Shown: positions 43,689 to 52,205 of the stretch, in pieces
Layout of the letters: every line of letters begins with the position of its first letter
How positions within the stretch are numbered: position 1 is the stretch's first letter
From: Dyadobacter luteus
GTDB taxonomy: Bacteria; Bacteroidota; Bacteroidia; Cytophagales; Spirosomataceae
Direction: 5' to 3'
NCBI RefSeq assembly: GCF_003383615.1
Contig: NZ_QNUL01000027.1
Location: 25,361-89,360 of the forward strand
DNA: 64,000 nucleotides
Notes under the pieces: model-generated
Told to the model about the DNA's origin: nothing
The model's input: the letters and a program-made list of their open reading frames with translations, nothing else
Databases searched by the model: none
Translations under genes and position numbers: made by a program

Positions 43689-43985
43689 ATGTCAACTTTA
43701 GCAGAAATACAAGTGAACGTACAACCTCTGGCTGATCGTGTTCTTGTAGAACCAGCCCCAGCCGAAGAAAAAACTGCATTTGGTATCATCATTCCTGATA
43801 CTGCAAAAGAAAAACCTCAACGTGGTACTGTTGTGGCAGTAGGTCCTGGCAAAAAAGATGAGCCATTGACAGTTAAAGTTGGTGACACAGTATTGTATGG
43901 CAAATACTCTGGTACAGAGCTGGCGTACGAAGGAAAAGATATCCTTATTATGCGTGAATCAGATATCTACGCCATCATTGGTTAA
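43689..43985 (+). CDS. groES: Co-chaperonin GroES
   Basis: The 98-residue lid of the GroEL chaperonin. Seen: VQPLADRVLVEPAPAEEKTAFGIIIPDTAKEKPQRGTVVAVGPG with the mobile-loop GIIIP that binds GroEL, VGDTVLYGKYSGTELAYEGKDILIMRESDIYAIIG. Complete. Lies 55 bases before groL in the same operon. Confidence 0.97.
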   Translation: MSTLAEIQVNVQPLADRVLVEPAPAEEKTAFGIIIPDTAKEKPQRGTVVAVGPGKKDEPLTVKVGDTVLYGKYSGTELAYEGKDILIMRESDIYAIIG

Positions 43986-44040
43986 TATCTGGAAACTATC
44001 CCATTTAAATCTTAAAAGTTAATTCAAATTACTTATTGGT

Positions 44041-45672
44041 ATGTCTAAGAAAATATTTTTTGATACCGAAGCCCGCGATAAAATAAAGAAGGGTGTAGAT
44101 ACATTGGCGGATGCCGTTAAAGTTACATTGGGACCTCGTGGCCGCAACGTTGTAATTGACAAGAAATTCGGTTCTCCAAGCATCACAAAAGATGGTGTAT
44201 CTGTTGCAAAAGAAATCGACCTGAAAGATCCTATCGAAAACATGGGAGCTCAGCTGGTGAAAGAAGTTGCTTCTAAAACTGCTGATTCTGCTGGTGATGG
44301 TACTACTACTGCGACCGTTCTTGCTCAGGCTATCTACTCAATCGGTGTTAAAAACGTAGCAGCTGGTGCTAACCCAATGGATTTGAAACGTGGTATCGAC
44401 AAAGCTGTTGCTGCCATCACTAAAAATCTTGAAGGACAGAAAAAAGATATTTCTACTTCAAAAGAAATCGCTCAGGTTGCAACTATCTCTGCTAACCACG
44501 ACGAAGAAATCGGTAACATGATTGCTGAGGCGATGGAAAAAGTAGGAAAAGAAGGTGTAATCACTGTGGAAGAAGCACGTGGTACTGAAACAGAAGTTAA
44601 AACTGTTGAAGGTATGCAGTTCGACCGTGGGTACCTTTCTCCATACTTCGTAACAAATACAGAGAAAATGGAAGCTGATCTGGAGCGTCCATATATTCTT
44701 ATCTCTGAGAAGAAAGTTTCTTCAATGAAAGAACTTCTTCCTGTATTGGAAGCAGTTGCTCAAACTGGCCGTCCATTGGTTATTTTGGCAGAAGATGTTG
44801 ACGGAGAAGCGTTGGCTACTTTGGTAGTTAACAAAATCCGTGGTGCCTTGAAAGTAGCTGCTGTTAAAGCTCCGGGCTTCGGTGATCGTCGTAAAGCAAT
44901 GCTTGAAGATATCGCTAAAGTTACAGGCGGAACTGTAATCAGCGAAGAGCAAGGATACAAATTGGAAAATGCTACTTTGGAGTACCTTGGTACTGCAGAG
45001 AAAGTGATTATCGACAAGGACAACACGACTATCGTTAACGGAAGTGGTTCTCCTGAAGAAATCGCAGGACGTGTTAACCAAATCAAATCTCAGATCGAAA
45101 ATACTACATCTGATTACGATCGTGAGAAACTTCAGGAACGCCTTGCTAAATTGTCAGGTGGTGTAGCTATCCTTTACATCGGAGCTGCAACTGAGGTTGA
45201 AATGAAAGAGAAAAAAGACCGCGTTGACGATGCATTGCATGCAACACGTGCTGCTGTTGAAGAAGGTATTGTAGCTGGTGGTGGTGTTGCATACATCCGT
45301 GCAGCTGCTGCGCTTGATGGCTTGGTTGGAAACAACGAAGACGAAACAACAGGTATCAACATCATCCGTGTAGCTTTGGAAGCTCCATTGAGAACAATCG
45401 TATCTAACTCTGGCCAGGAGCCATCTGTAGTTGTTGCGAAAGTGAAAGAAGGAACTGGTGCTTACGGTTACAACGCGAAAGACAATGTTTACTCTGATTT
45501 GTTAGAAGCAGGTATCATTGACCCTAAGAAAGTTTCCCGTCTTGCTTTGGAAAACGCAGCTTCTATCGCTGGTCTGTTGTTGACAACAGAGTGCGTAATT
45601 GCTGACGAACCAGAAGAAGCTCCTGCAGGTGGTGGCCATGGTCACCCAGGCGGAATGGGCGGAATGATGTAA
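44041..45672 (+). CDS. groL: Chaperonin GroEL
   Basis: ATP-dependent folding chamber subunit of 543 residues. Seen: VTLGPRGRNVVIDKKFGSPSITKDGVSVAKEI, the ATP-site GDGTTTATVLAQ (with the catalytic Asp), AAVEEGIVAGGGVAYIRA, and a C-terminal GGM tail (GGMGGMM), preceded by a His/Gly-rich insert. Codon use is biased toward a few codons, as expected for a highly expressed gene. A terminator follows. Confidence 0.98.
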   Translation: MSKKIFFDTEARDKIKKGVDTLADAVKVTLGPRGRNVVIDKKFGSPSITKDGVSVAKEIDLKDPIENMGAQLVKEVASKTADSAGDGTTTATVLAQAIYSIGVKNVAAGANPMDLKRGIDKAVAAITKNLEGQKKDISTSKEIAQVATISANHDEEIGNMIAEAMEKVGKEGVITVEEARGTETEVKTVEGMQFDRGYLSPYFVTNTEKMEADLERPYILISEKKVSSMKELLPVLEAVAQTGRPLVILAEDVDGEALATLVVNKIRGALKVAAVKAPGFGDRRKAMLEDIAKVTGGTVISEEQGYKLENATLEYLGTAEKVIIDKDNTTIVNGSGSPEEIAGRVNQIKSQIENTTSDYDREKLQERLAKLSGGVAILYIGAATEVEMKEKKDRVDDALHATRAAVEEGIVAGGGVAYIRAAAALDGLVGNNEDETTGINIIRVALEAPLRTIVSNSGQEPSVVVAKVKEGTGAYGYNAKDNVYSDLLEAGIIDPKKVSRLALENAASIAGLLLTTECVIADEPEEAPAGGGHGHPGGMGGMM

Positions 45673-45695
45673 TTCATTCGCTGATATAGCTTGCG

Positions 45696-45725
45696 CAAAG
45701 GCAGTCCTTAACCGGGCTGCCTTTG
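45696..45725 (+). terminator. Terminator of groESL
   Basis: CAAAGGCAG and CTGCCTTTG form a 9-bp stem, followed by TTGTTTT, 24 bases beyond the groL stop. Confidence 0.85.
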
Positions 45726-45845
45726 TTGTTTTATGACGATTTAAAATTGATAGTATTCTTCCTAACTTCTCTAAAATTGGATAATTTTGATATATTCTGA
45801 GTTACAAATTGTAATTTCGTTATCAATCATCTGACTTCTTGCCCT

Positions 45846-46334
45846 ATGCAAAAGACACTTACCCATACGCTCAAATTAACAGCACTTCTTCTTACGCTAT
45901 TTTTTACAAATTTTTCGTGCAAGGAAAAGGAAGTTCCGCAGGTACTGCCGGTAATAGAAGCATTGCCTATTACTCAGATCATGGTAGGCCCGCCTTCGGG
46001 ACCAAGAAACAGTTTCACTAGTAATTACAGAGTATTGGTTAAGGAAAAAGGTAATGTCAAGGTCATTGAATATGGAATTCTTTTTTCTACATATTACAGT
46101 AGTGAGATATTGAACAATTCACCGTATTTGTGGAAAGTACCAACTCTACAGACTCATGGACCACATATCATAACCGAAGAATTTGAAGTTGGAGAAAGGG
46201 TAATGAGCCGTGATAACAATTATCCTTTACGCACTCATGCATATCAGCGCGCCTATGCGAAACTGGAAGATGGTCGTATCATTTACAGTGATGTTATTTT
46301 TACAACACACGAAAAAGTTGCCACTCCCTACTAG
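45846..46334 (+). CDS. Small lipoprotein of unknown function
   Basis: A 162-residue predicted lipoprotein. Signal peptide with lipobox TNFSC (Cys25), followed by KEKEVPQVLPVIEALPIT. The remainder has alternating beta-strand character with IEYGILFSTYYSSE and RTHAYQRAYAKLEDGRIIYSDVIFTT, reminiscent of fibronectin-III-like strands in Bacteroidota surface lipoproteins, but no family can be claimed. It sits alone downstream of the groESL terminator. Expression with groESL is unlikely. Confidence 0.7.
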   Translation: MQKTLTHTLKLTALLLTLFFTNFSCKEKEVPQVLPVIEALPITQIMVGPPSGPRNSFTSNYRVLVKEKGNVKVIEYGILFSTYYSSEILNNSPYLWKVPTLQTHGPHIITEEFEVGERVMSRDNNYPLRTHAYQRAYAKLEDGRIIYSDVIFTTHEKVATPY

Positions 46335-46391
46335 ATTGATGGCACTTGACAATTTCACTGTAGCAAATGAACATATCATAATACCACAAAA

Positions 46392-46423
46392 AATAGCCGC
46401 CCGGAAAACTCCAGGCGGCTATT
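46392..46423 (-). terminator. Terminator of lolD (and possibly the small lipoprotein gene)
   Basis: AATAGCCGCC and GGCGGCTATT form a perfect 10-bp stem. On the minus strand it is followed by TTTTTTG, the better terminator context, so it mainly serves lolD. Confidence 0.8.
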
Positions 46424-46519
46424 CACTTTACTCAACGTTATGAAAAACTTCGCCATTATGACGGGGTTCATAATCGCTGGTCACATAAAGTTTAAAAATA
46501 TTTTAAATTATTTTTCTGA

Positions 46520-47182
46520 TTAAGAAAGCATTCTGCCATCCTGCATCACAAGCCTCCTGTCGGCCATTTCGGCCAGCTCCTCATTGTGTGTCACAATCAC
46601 AAAGGTTTGTCCGAACTCGTCTCTCAATTTAAAAAACAACTGATGTAAATCGAGTGCATTATGAGAATCCAGATTTCCGCTTGGTTCATCAGCCAGTACA
46701 ATGGAAGGTTTATTGAGTAAAGCACGGGCAACAGCCACCCGCTGCTGCTCACCACCGGACAATTGCGAAGGCAAATGATTCATCCGGTCGGCTAATCCCA
46801 GCATATCCAATAATTCCTTACCCCTGTTGATGATTTCCTGATCCTTCATTACGCCACCAATGTAAGCAGGCATACAAGCGTTTTCCAGCGCTGTAAATTC
46901 CGCCATCAGGTTATGAAACTGAAAAATAAAACCGATTTTTTCGTTCCTGAATCGGGCAAGTTCCTTGTCTTTTTGCGTAAAAACATTCACATCTCCGATA
47001 TACACCTCCCCCTCTTCCGGCCGATCAAGCGTTCCAAGTATATGTAAAAAAGTGCTCTTGCCAGCTCCTGATGCACCTACTATCGCAACCACCTCGCCAC
47101 TGGCTACTTCCAGGTCAATTCCCTTCAAAACCTGAAGTGAGCCATAAGTACGTTTTATTCCTCTTGCCCTAAGTAAATTCAT
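46520..47182 (-). CDS. lolD: LolD-type ABC transporter ATPase
   Basis: ATP-binding subunit of 220 residues, LolD/MacB-type. Seen: Walker A GASGAGKST, Q-loop FQFHNLMAEFTALEN (the LMAEFTALEN following the Q-loop is typical of LolD), signature LSGGEQQRVAVARAL, Walker B IVLADEPSGNLD, and the H-loop VTHN. It powers extraction of lipoproteins from the inner membrane, with LolC/E membrane partners that must be encoded elsewhere. Divergent from sucC. Confidence 0.88.
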   Translation of the reverse strand: MNLLRARGIKRTYGSLQVLKGIDLEVASGEVVAIVGASGAGKSTFLHILGTLDRPEEGEVYIGDVNVFTQKDKELARFRNEKIGFIFQFHNLMAEFTALENACMPAYIGGVMKDQEIINRGKELLDMLGLADRMNHLPSQLSGGEQQRVAVARALLNKPSIVLADEPSGNLDSHNALDLHQLFFKLRDEFGQTFVIVTHNEELAEMADRRLVMQDGRMLS

Positions 47183-47270
47183 TTTACAAAAAGATAATTA
47201 GGGAAAAACTTACCCCCGTTTTGATTAATTCCTTAATTTGCCGTGAAAATACCAATTTACTTTTATACTC

Positions 47271-48497
47271 ATGAATATTCACGAATATCAAGGCAAAAGC
47301 GTTCTGAAAAAATACGGTGTGCGTATTCAGGAAGGGCTTGTAGCCGACACGCCCGACAAGGCGGTAGAAGTTGCACGTGAACTTAGCCAGCAGACAGGTA
47401 CCAAGTGGTATGTGGTTAAATCGCAGATTCATGCCGGTGGGCGTGGTAAAGGCAGAATAGTTGGTACAGAACAACGCGGAGTTGCTCTTGCTAAATCTGT
47501 TGAAGATGTACGTACGATATCCAACAACATTCTTGGTAAAGTACTTGTTACGCATCAGACAGGCGAAGCTGGAAAACGTGTAAATAAAGTTCTTATTGCA
47601 GAAGACGTTTACTATCCAGGCCCAAGTGAGCCAAAAGAATATTATCTGTCCATCCTTTTGGATCGTGGCAGAAACTGCAACGTAATCATGGCCAGCACCG
47701 AAGGTGGTATGGACATTGAAGAAGTAGCAGAACATACACCAGAAAAAATCATGAAGGAGTGGATCGATCCTAAAGTTGGATTGCAGCCATTCCAGGCACG
47801 TAAAGTTGCTTTTGCTCTTGGGCTTGAAGGTGACGCTTTCAAAGAAATGGTGAAATTCATCACTGCACTTTACAAAGCATACGTGGAGAGTGATTCGGCC
47901 ATGTTCGAGATCAATCCGGTTTTGAAAACATCTGACAACAAGATTCTTGCTGTTGATGCAAAAGTGGATCTGGACGACAACGCATTGTATCGTCATCCTG
48001 AGCTGGCAGAAATGCGCGATACCAACGAAGAAGATCCTTTGGAAGTAGAAGCTGGTGCTAACAACCTGAACTATGTGAAACTTGACGGAAACGTGGGTTG
48101 TATGGTAAACGGTGCAGGACTTGCTATGGCAACAATGGACCTTATCAAACTTTCGGGTGGAGATCCTGCTAACTTCCTTGATGTTGGAGGTGGTGCTAAT
48201 GCCCGTACCGTTGAAGCGGGTTTCCGTATCATCCTGAAAGATCCAAACGTAAAAGCTATTCTTATCAACATTTTTGGTGGTATCGTTCGTTGCGACCGCG
48301 TTGCTGCCGGTGTTGTAGAGGCTTACAAAGCAATTGGTGAAATTCCTGTTCCCATCATCGTTCGTCTGCAAGGTACCAATGCCGAAGAAGGTGCTCGTAT
48401 CATCAACGAATCAGGATTGAAAGTTTCTTCTGCAATTGAATTCAAAGAAGCAGCTGCAAAAGTGAAAGAAGTACTTGCCGGACTTGGTCTGCAATAA
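47271..48497 (+). CDS. sucC: Succinyl-CoA ligase (ADP-forming) beta subunit
   Basis: TCA-cycle enzyme subunit of 408 residues that carries the nucleotide site. Seen: MNIHEYQGKSVLKKYGV (ATP-grasp start), QIHAGGRGKGRIVG, FEINPVLKTSDNKILAVDAKVDLDDNALYRHPE, and GNVGCMVNGAGLAMATMDLIKLSGGDPANFLDVGGGA, ending in the Rossmann-like CoA-ligase domain NIFGGIVRCDRVAAGVVEA. The alpha subunit sucD is not adjacent and must lie elsewhere, which is usual in this phylum. Strong codon bias fits high expression. Confidence 0.96.
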   Translation: MNIHEYQGKSVLKKYGVRIQEGLVADTPDKAVEVARELSQQTGTKWYVVKSQIHAGGRGKGRIVGTEQRGVALAKSVEDVRTISNNILGKVLVTHQTGEAGKRVNKVLIAEDVYYPGPSEPKEYYLSILLDRGRNCNVIMASTEGGMDIEEVAEHTPEKIMKEWIDPKVGLQPFQARKVAFALGLEGDAFKEMVKFITALYKAYVESDSAMFEINPVLKTSDNKILAVDAKVDLDDNALYRHPELAEMRDTNEEDPLEVEAGANNLNYVKLDGNVGCMVNGAGLAMATMDLIKLSGGDPANFLDVGGGANARTVEAGFRIILKDPNVKAILINIFGGIVRCDRVAAGVVEAYKAIGEIPVPIIVRLQGTNAEEGARIINESGLKVSSAIEFKEAAAKVKEVLAGLGLQ

Positions 48498-48518
48498 TTT
48501 CTGATATACAATATCATG

Positions 48519-48551
48519 AAGCCCGTTCCGGAATCCGGAACGGGCTTTTTT
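48519..48551 (+). terminator. Terminator of sucC
   Basis: AAGCCCGTTCCGGA and TCCGGAACGGGCTT form a near-perfect long stem with a very short loop, followed by a T-run. Confidence 0.92.
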
Positions 48552-48580
48552 GTAATCTTTCGGTTTTCTCAACAGACGAA

Positions 48581-49915
48581 TCAGACCAGGATAAAATAGA
48601 GAATAACCGTCACTATAAAGCTGGCGATACCTTGCAAGCCTGTAAGAATAGTATGACTGCGGTAAGTATCCGTCGCCGACATGCCTGTGAACTGCGATAC
48701 CACCCAGAACCAGGCATCATTTGCGTGCGACACGATCATGGCGCCACTACCCACGGCCATCACGACAAGCGTTATCTGAACCGGATCTGTGAATCCCAGT
48801 GATGGTAGTAAAGGAGCCAGAATACTGGTCGTCAGCACCATGGATGAAGTTGTGGATCCTTGTGCGGTTTTGAAAAACAACGCAATCAGAAAGGCTATAA
48901 ATAATAAGTACACACCGCTCATTTCGTTCCGGGTTAACCATTCACTCACCAGATGCTTCAATTCTGTTTCTTTTAATATAGCCCCAAAAGCGCCTCCTGC
49001 CCCAACCAGGACCAGTGTTGTTCCGCAGTGTTCAATACCATTTTTGAAACAGGCATTCATACTCGCAGCAGCATTTTTTGGAAATAACGAGTAACTGAAA
49101 AAGATCGCCAACAGAAACGAAACCAGCGGACTACCAAAGAAACCCAGCCATTTTGTCCAAACAGGAGAAAAATGAAATATCTGTGCGGACGACGCCAAAC
49201 TAATCAGGAAAATCGGGAGTAGAATAGGCATGAACGCTTTCCATGCAGGCGGTAACGTCAGATCCTCGACAGGCGCATCAGTATTATCAACGGTTACCTG
49301 AATATTTCTGGTGTAACGATCAGCAAACCAGGTTGAAACAAACAAGCTGGGAACAGAAACAACGAGACCGATCAGAATCACTAGCCCTATGGAATCAGGA
49401 ATACCCAAATTACCTGCTGCAGAGAGCGGTCCAGGTGTAGGCGGAACCAGTGTATGAGTTGCAAATAATCCACCAGACAACGACAAAGAAATGGTAGCCA
49501 GCGGAATACCCGTTCGTTGTGCCACGATACGGTTCAACTTATGTAAAATGATAAATCCTGAGTCACAAAAAACCGGAATACCTACAATGGCACCAATCAC
49601 CGACATTGCAAATGCAGGTCTTTTCGTACCAAAAAGATTCAAAATCACATCAGCAACTTTTATTGCCGCACCCGATTTATCCAGAATAGCACCAATTATA
49701 CAACCTAAGATCACCATCAGTCCAATCTTCGACATCAACTCACCGAATCCCTTCCCGATCGTTTCCGCCAATTTTTCAATTGGTAATCCAGCGAAAATAC
49801 CTACTCCCAAGGCAGCAATAAGTAAACCTGCCAACGGGTGCAGCTTAAAAACAGTAGAGCTTAAAACGATGAAAACAATAGAGAGAAGTACAACCCAGAT
49901 GATCATAAATACCAA
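48581..49915 (-). CDS. GntP family gluconate/sugar-acid:H+ symporter
   Basis: Inner-membrane permease of 444 residues with about 12-14 hydrophobic segments. Seen: the family-typical FAGLPIEKLAETIGKGFGELMSKIGLMVILGCIIGAILDKSGAA, PVFCDSGFIILHKLNRIVAQRTG, THTLVPPTPGPLSAAGNLGI, and AQGSTTSSMVLTTSILAPLL. The GPLSAAGNLG region matches substrate-contact regions in GntP proteins. Substrate may be gluconate or another sugar acid. Lies ten bases after the upstream hydrolase gene in the same direction, so the two form an operon. Confidence 0.9.
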   Translation of the reverse strand: MVFMIIWVVLLSIVFIVLSSTVFKLHPLAGLLIAALGVGIFAGLPIEKLAETIGKGFGELMSKIGLMVILGCIIGAILDKSGAAIKVADVILNLFGTKRPAFAMSVIGAIVGIPVFCDSGFIILHKLNRIVAQRTGIPLATISLSLSGGLFATHTLVPPTPGPLSAAGNLGIPDSIGLVILIGLVVSVPSLFVSTWFADRYTRNIQVTVDNTDAPVEDLTLPPAWKAFMPILLPIFLISLASSAQIFHFSPVWTKWLGFFGSPLVSFLLAIFFSYSLFPKNAAASMNACFKNGIEHCGTTLVLVGAGGAFGAILKETELKHLVSEWLTRNEMSGVYLLFIAFLIALFFKTAQGSTTSSMVLTTSILAPLLPSLGFTDPVQITLVVMAVGSGAMIVSHANDAWFWVVSQFTGMSATDTYRSHTILTGLQGIASFIVTVILYFILV

Positions 49916-49924
49916 AGCTAAATC

Positions 49925-51073
49925 CTACAACAACTCCATTATTTTCGCGTCACCCATGACGGCATTGCCTGGTCTTGGATGTTGCGCATTAAAAACTTCA
50001 AGTTCTTTCTGATCGAGTAACCTGGAAGCAGTTTCATCCACTTTTCCTGAGGCATTTATTACAGATTTCAAATCCAGTTTCAGCTGCTTTGCCAGAAATG
50101 CGTACATCGCCTGTCTTTTTGAAGGCCCATAATCGTGCTTTTCGTCGGGCAAATGTACATTCTGAACCTGATCAGCTTTTCCATAGAGCTTATAGATAGA
50201 CGTGATATGCGGGAATTCTACTTCCGGCGTATGCTTGGTCCAGTCGTCCCCGTCAGAGATCAGCAGCATGGGCCGTGGAACAGCCAAAGCAGCGATTTCT
50301 ACATTATTTGTTTGATGAGCCCCGTTTTTATGAATCGGCATACCACTTTCACATACACATCCCCCGAAAAAATAAGAAGAAACCATCACGGTTGGGACAG
50401 ATACTTTTACCCGATCGTCCAAAGCGGTGAGCAGGAAAGTCTGTGTTCCTCCACCCGACTCGCCTGTAACTGCAATTCGCTGCTTGTCAACTTCAGGCAG
50501 TGAAGAGATGAAGTCAAGTGCTCTGATCGCATTAATTGTCTGTAATTTAAGCGCCTTCGGCATTTTATGTTCGCATTGTCGGGAATCGCCCTGGCCTACC
50601 ATATCCCAAACAAACACAATAGCACCCATTCTGGCTAAGGTAGCGCAACGTTTCTGGGTTTGCTCACGGAAACGACCATGAGGATTTTCTCCGTGTCCGT
50701 GAGGACACAGCACGGCTGCGTAAGATTTCTGTTTTTTTAGTGGTCTGTATAAATTTCCTGTTACATAAATCCCCTCTACACTCTGAAAAGCCACATTCTC
50801 AATAGTATAGCCGTCCATTGCTCGTTTGCTATGGATAATGGGAGCCGATGCCGGCTGTGCGGGCAGATTTTCCAGCTGCATTCCTTTCACAATCTGATTC
50901 TTTATTGCTACCGACCTTGCCTCCCATGCAGCTTTTGTTGTCGCAGGATGACTTTCCAGAAAAGCTTTGCCCTGTTCCTCTGTAAAGTATTTGCCCTGGC
51001 ATAATTCCGGTGTTTGTGCCCAGGCACTACCCACTATAAACGCTTGAAGAATAACCGTCGCAACTGATTTCAT
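49925..51073 (-). CDS. Secreted alpha/beta hydrolase (acetylxylan-esterase-like)
   Basis: Exported hydrolase of 382 residues. Sec signal peptide MKSVATVILQAFIVGSAWA. Seen: a core VLCPHGHGENP (oxyanion region, 122-131), VWDMVGQGDSRQ (155-166), the nucleophile elbow TGESGGGTQTFLL with Ser206, SDGDDWTKHTPEVE (candidate Asp), and PDEKHDYGPSKRQAMYAFL with the candidate catalytic His. This is the Abhydrolase_7/AXE-like type often found in plant-polysaccharide degraders. It is co-directional with the GntP permease, which suggests the pair releases and imports a sugar acid or related product. Substrate is inference. Confidence 0.8.
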   Translation of the reverse strand: MKSVATVILQAFIVGSAWAQTPELCQGKYFTEEQGKAFLESHPATTKAAWEARSVAIKNQIVKGMQLENLPAQPASAPIIHSKRAMDGYTIENVAFQSVEGIYVTGNLYRPLKKQKSYAAVLCPHGHGENPHGRFREQTQKRCATLARMGAIVFVWDMVGQGDSRQCEHKMPKALKLQTINAIRALDFISSLPEVDKQRIAVTGESGGGTQTFLLTALDDRVKVSVPTVMVSSYFFGGCVCESGMPIHKNGAHQTNNVEIAALAVPRPMLLISDGDDWTKHTPEVEFPHITSIYKLYGKADQVQNVHLPDEKHDYGPSKRQAMYAFLAKQLKLDLKSVINASGKVDETASRLLDQKELEVFNAQHPRPGNAVMGDAKIMELL

Positions 51074-51168
51074 AGAAGTAAAAATAGGAATTGAGATTGA
51101 CCGGAAAAGGCATACCGGTGGGATGTACTACTGATGGAGTACCGGATATTATCTCGAATGGACTAGTT

Positions 51169-51305
51169 AACTGGTTTCACCGTTCAGCCTGACTGCGTCA
51201 TGCAGACCGGGTCGCGCAGACCGGTGAAACCAGTTGCGGCTAAATCCGTTCAGTCCGGCTGCGCCGTACAGACCGGGTTGCGTAAACCGGGGCGCGCAGA
51301 CCGGA
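51169..51305. repeat. CAGACCGG repeat cluster with a 14-bp stem
   Basis: A perfect inverted repeat, AACTGGTTTCACCG (51169-51182) and CGGTGAAACCAGTT (51222-51235), encloses CGTTCAGCC and GCAGACCGGGTCGC. To its right, CGTTCAGTCC (51247) is followed by CAGACCGGGT, and GCGCAGACCGG occurs again near 51294. The CGTTCAGCC..GCAGACC unit is shared with the gap at 14458-14487. Lies between two co-directional minus-strand genes, so it may act as a terminator for the lipid-kinase gene. Confidence 0.75.
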
Positions 51306-52181
51306 TCAGGGTACAGCCACAGTAATATAATCCTTCAGAATATGTGTTTCCAGTTTTTTAACCTGCCCTTTGTATTCTCCGTCAATCTGAAAATACACTT
51401 CCTTATCCAGACACTCAATCACCGCATTTTCTACGGAAATAATCTTCATAATTTCAGGATTAAGATCTGTATTTCCGGTCAGTATCTTGGCCGTTTCTAT
51501 AAAATCAAGTCTTTTAGCTATTACCAGTTCATAAAATCCGTCAGACATATTGCCCTGCGGATTGATATTTACTCCGGTACCATACTTTTGGGCATTGGCA
51601 ATAATGACGATCAGTGCTTCCGTTTCAAACGATTCGTCATTGGTAGTAATTCTGACATTGAAATTTTCATGTTCACTAAGTGTTTTCAGCATTTCACGGG
51701 CATAACCCATTTTCCCTCTTGTTTCGCCATTTTCATAATTTTTAACAAGAAGTGCATTCAATCCGATATCGCTCAAATGCAAACTGATTTCCCCATTAAT
51801 ACTCACCGCATCTATTCCGATCTTATTTTCTCCAAAGGCTATATCCACCGCCTCCTCCAGACTGGCAGGTATGCCAAAGTCAACCGAGAGACCATTTGCC
51901 GAACCAGCAGGAATAATGCCCAAAATTACGTCCAGATCATGCACCGCCTGAGCCACCAGTGAAATAGTCCCGTCGCCGCCAGCGGCAATCACCCGCTGTG
52001 GTCTCAGGTTCTCTACCATCTCCCTGATTATCTGCCCGTCATGATTTCCCGTAGTAGTATAAATCCTCAGATCTATGCCTTCTTCATTAGTTCTGTTGAT
52101 GACTGCGTCAAAAATTTCATTCTTATCTAAATCGCCCGATATAGGGTTAACAACCAACAAAACCTTTCGTTCTGAAAACAT
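51306..52181 (-). CDS. Diacylglycerol kinase family lipid kinase (YegS/DgkB type)
   Basis: Cytoplasmic or membrane-associated lipid kinase of 291 residues that would phosphorylate diacylglycerol or a related lipid. Seen: VVNPISGDLDKNEI (phosphate-binding start), IAAGGDGTISLVAQAV (the GGDGT signature), GIIPAGSANGLSVDFGIPASLEEAVD, then a second domain with DGFYELVIAKRLDF and a C-terminal EVYFQIDGEY with the metal/nucleotide-site Asp. Starts 24 bases from a phosphatidate-phosphatase-like gene of opposite direction. Confidence 0.88.
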   Translation of the reverse strand: MFSERKVLLVVNPISGDLDKNEIFDAVINRTNEEGIDLRIYTTTGNHDGQIIREMVENLRPQRVIAAGGDGTISLVAQAVHDLDVILGIIPAGSANGLSVDFGIPASLEEAVDIAFGENKIGIDAVSINGEISLHLSDIGLNALLVKNYENGETRGKMGYAREMLKTLSEHENFNVRITTNDESFETEALIVIIANAQKYGTGVNINPQGNMSDGFYELVIAKRLDFIETAKILTGNTDLNPEIMKIISVENAVIECLDKEVYFQIDGEYKGQVKKLETHILKDYITVAVP

Positions 52182-52205
52182 AATGTCTAAATTAGTGACT
52201 TGTAA

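Noticed and set aside
47184..48371. Long open frame of 395 codons on the minus strand opposite sucC
   Set aside because: It lies wholly antisense to the well-conserved sucC, its translation is Cys/Phe/His-rich without any domain, and it arises from strong codon bias in sucC.
49925..51073. CE15 glucuronoyl esterase
   Set aside because: The nucleophile motif is GESGGGT; CE15 enzymes have GCSRxG. Kept as an AXE/Abhydrolase-like enzyme.
51169..51305. CRISPR-like array
   Set aside because: Repeats are short, imperfect and irregularly spaced, no spacers of constant size, no cas genes.
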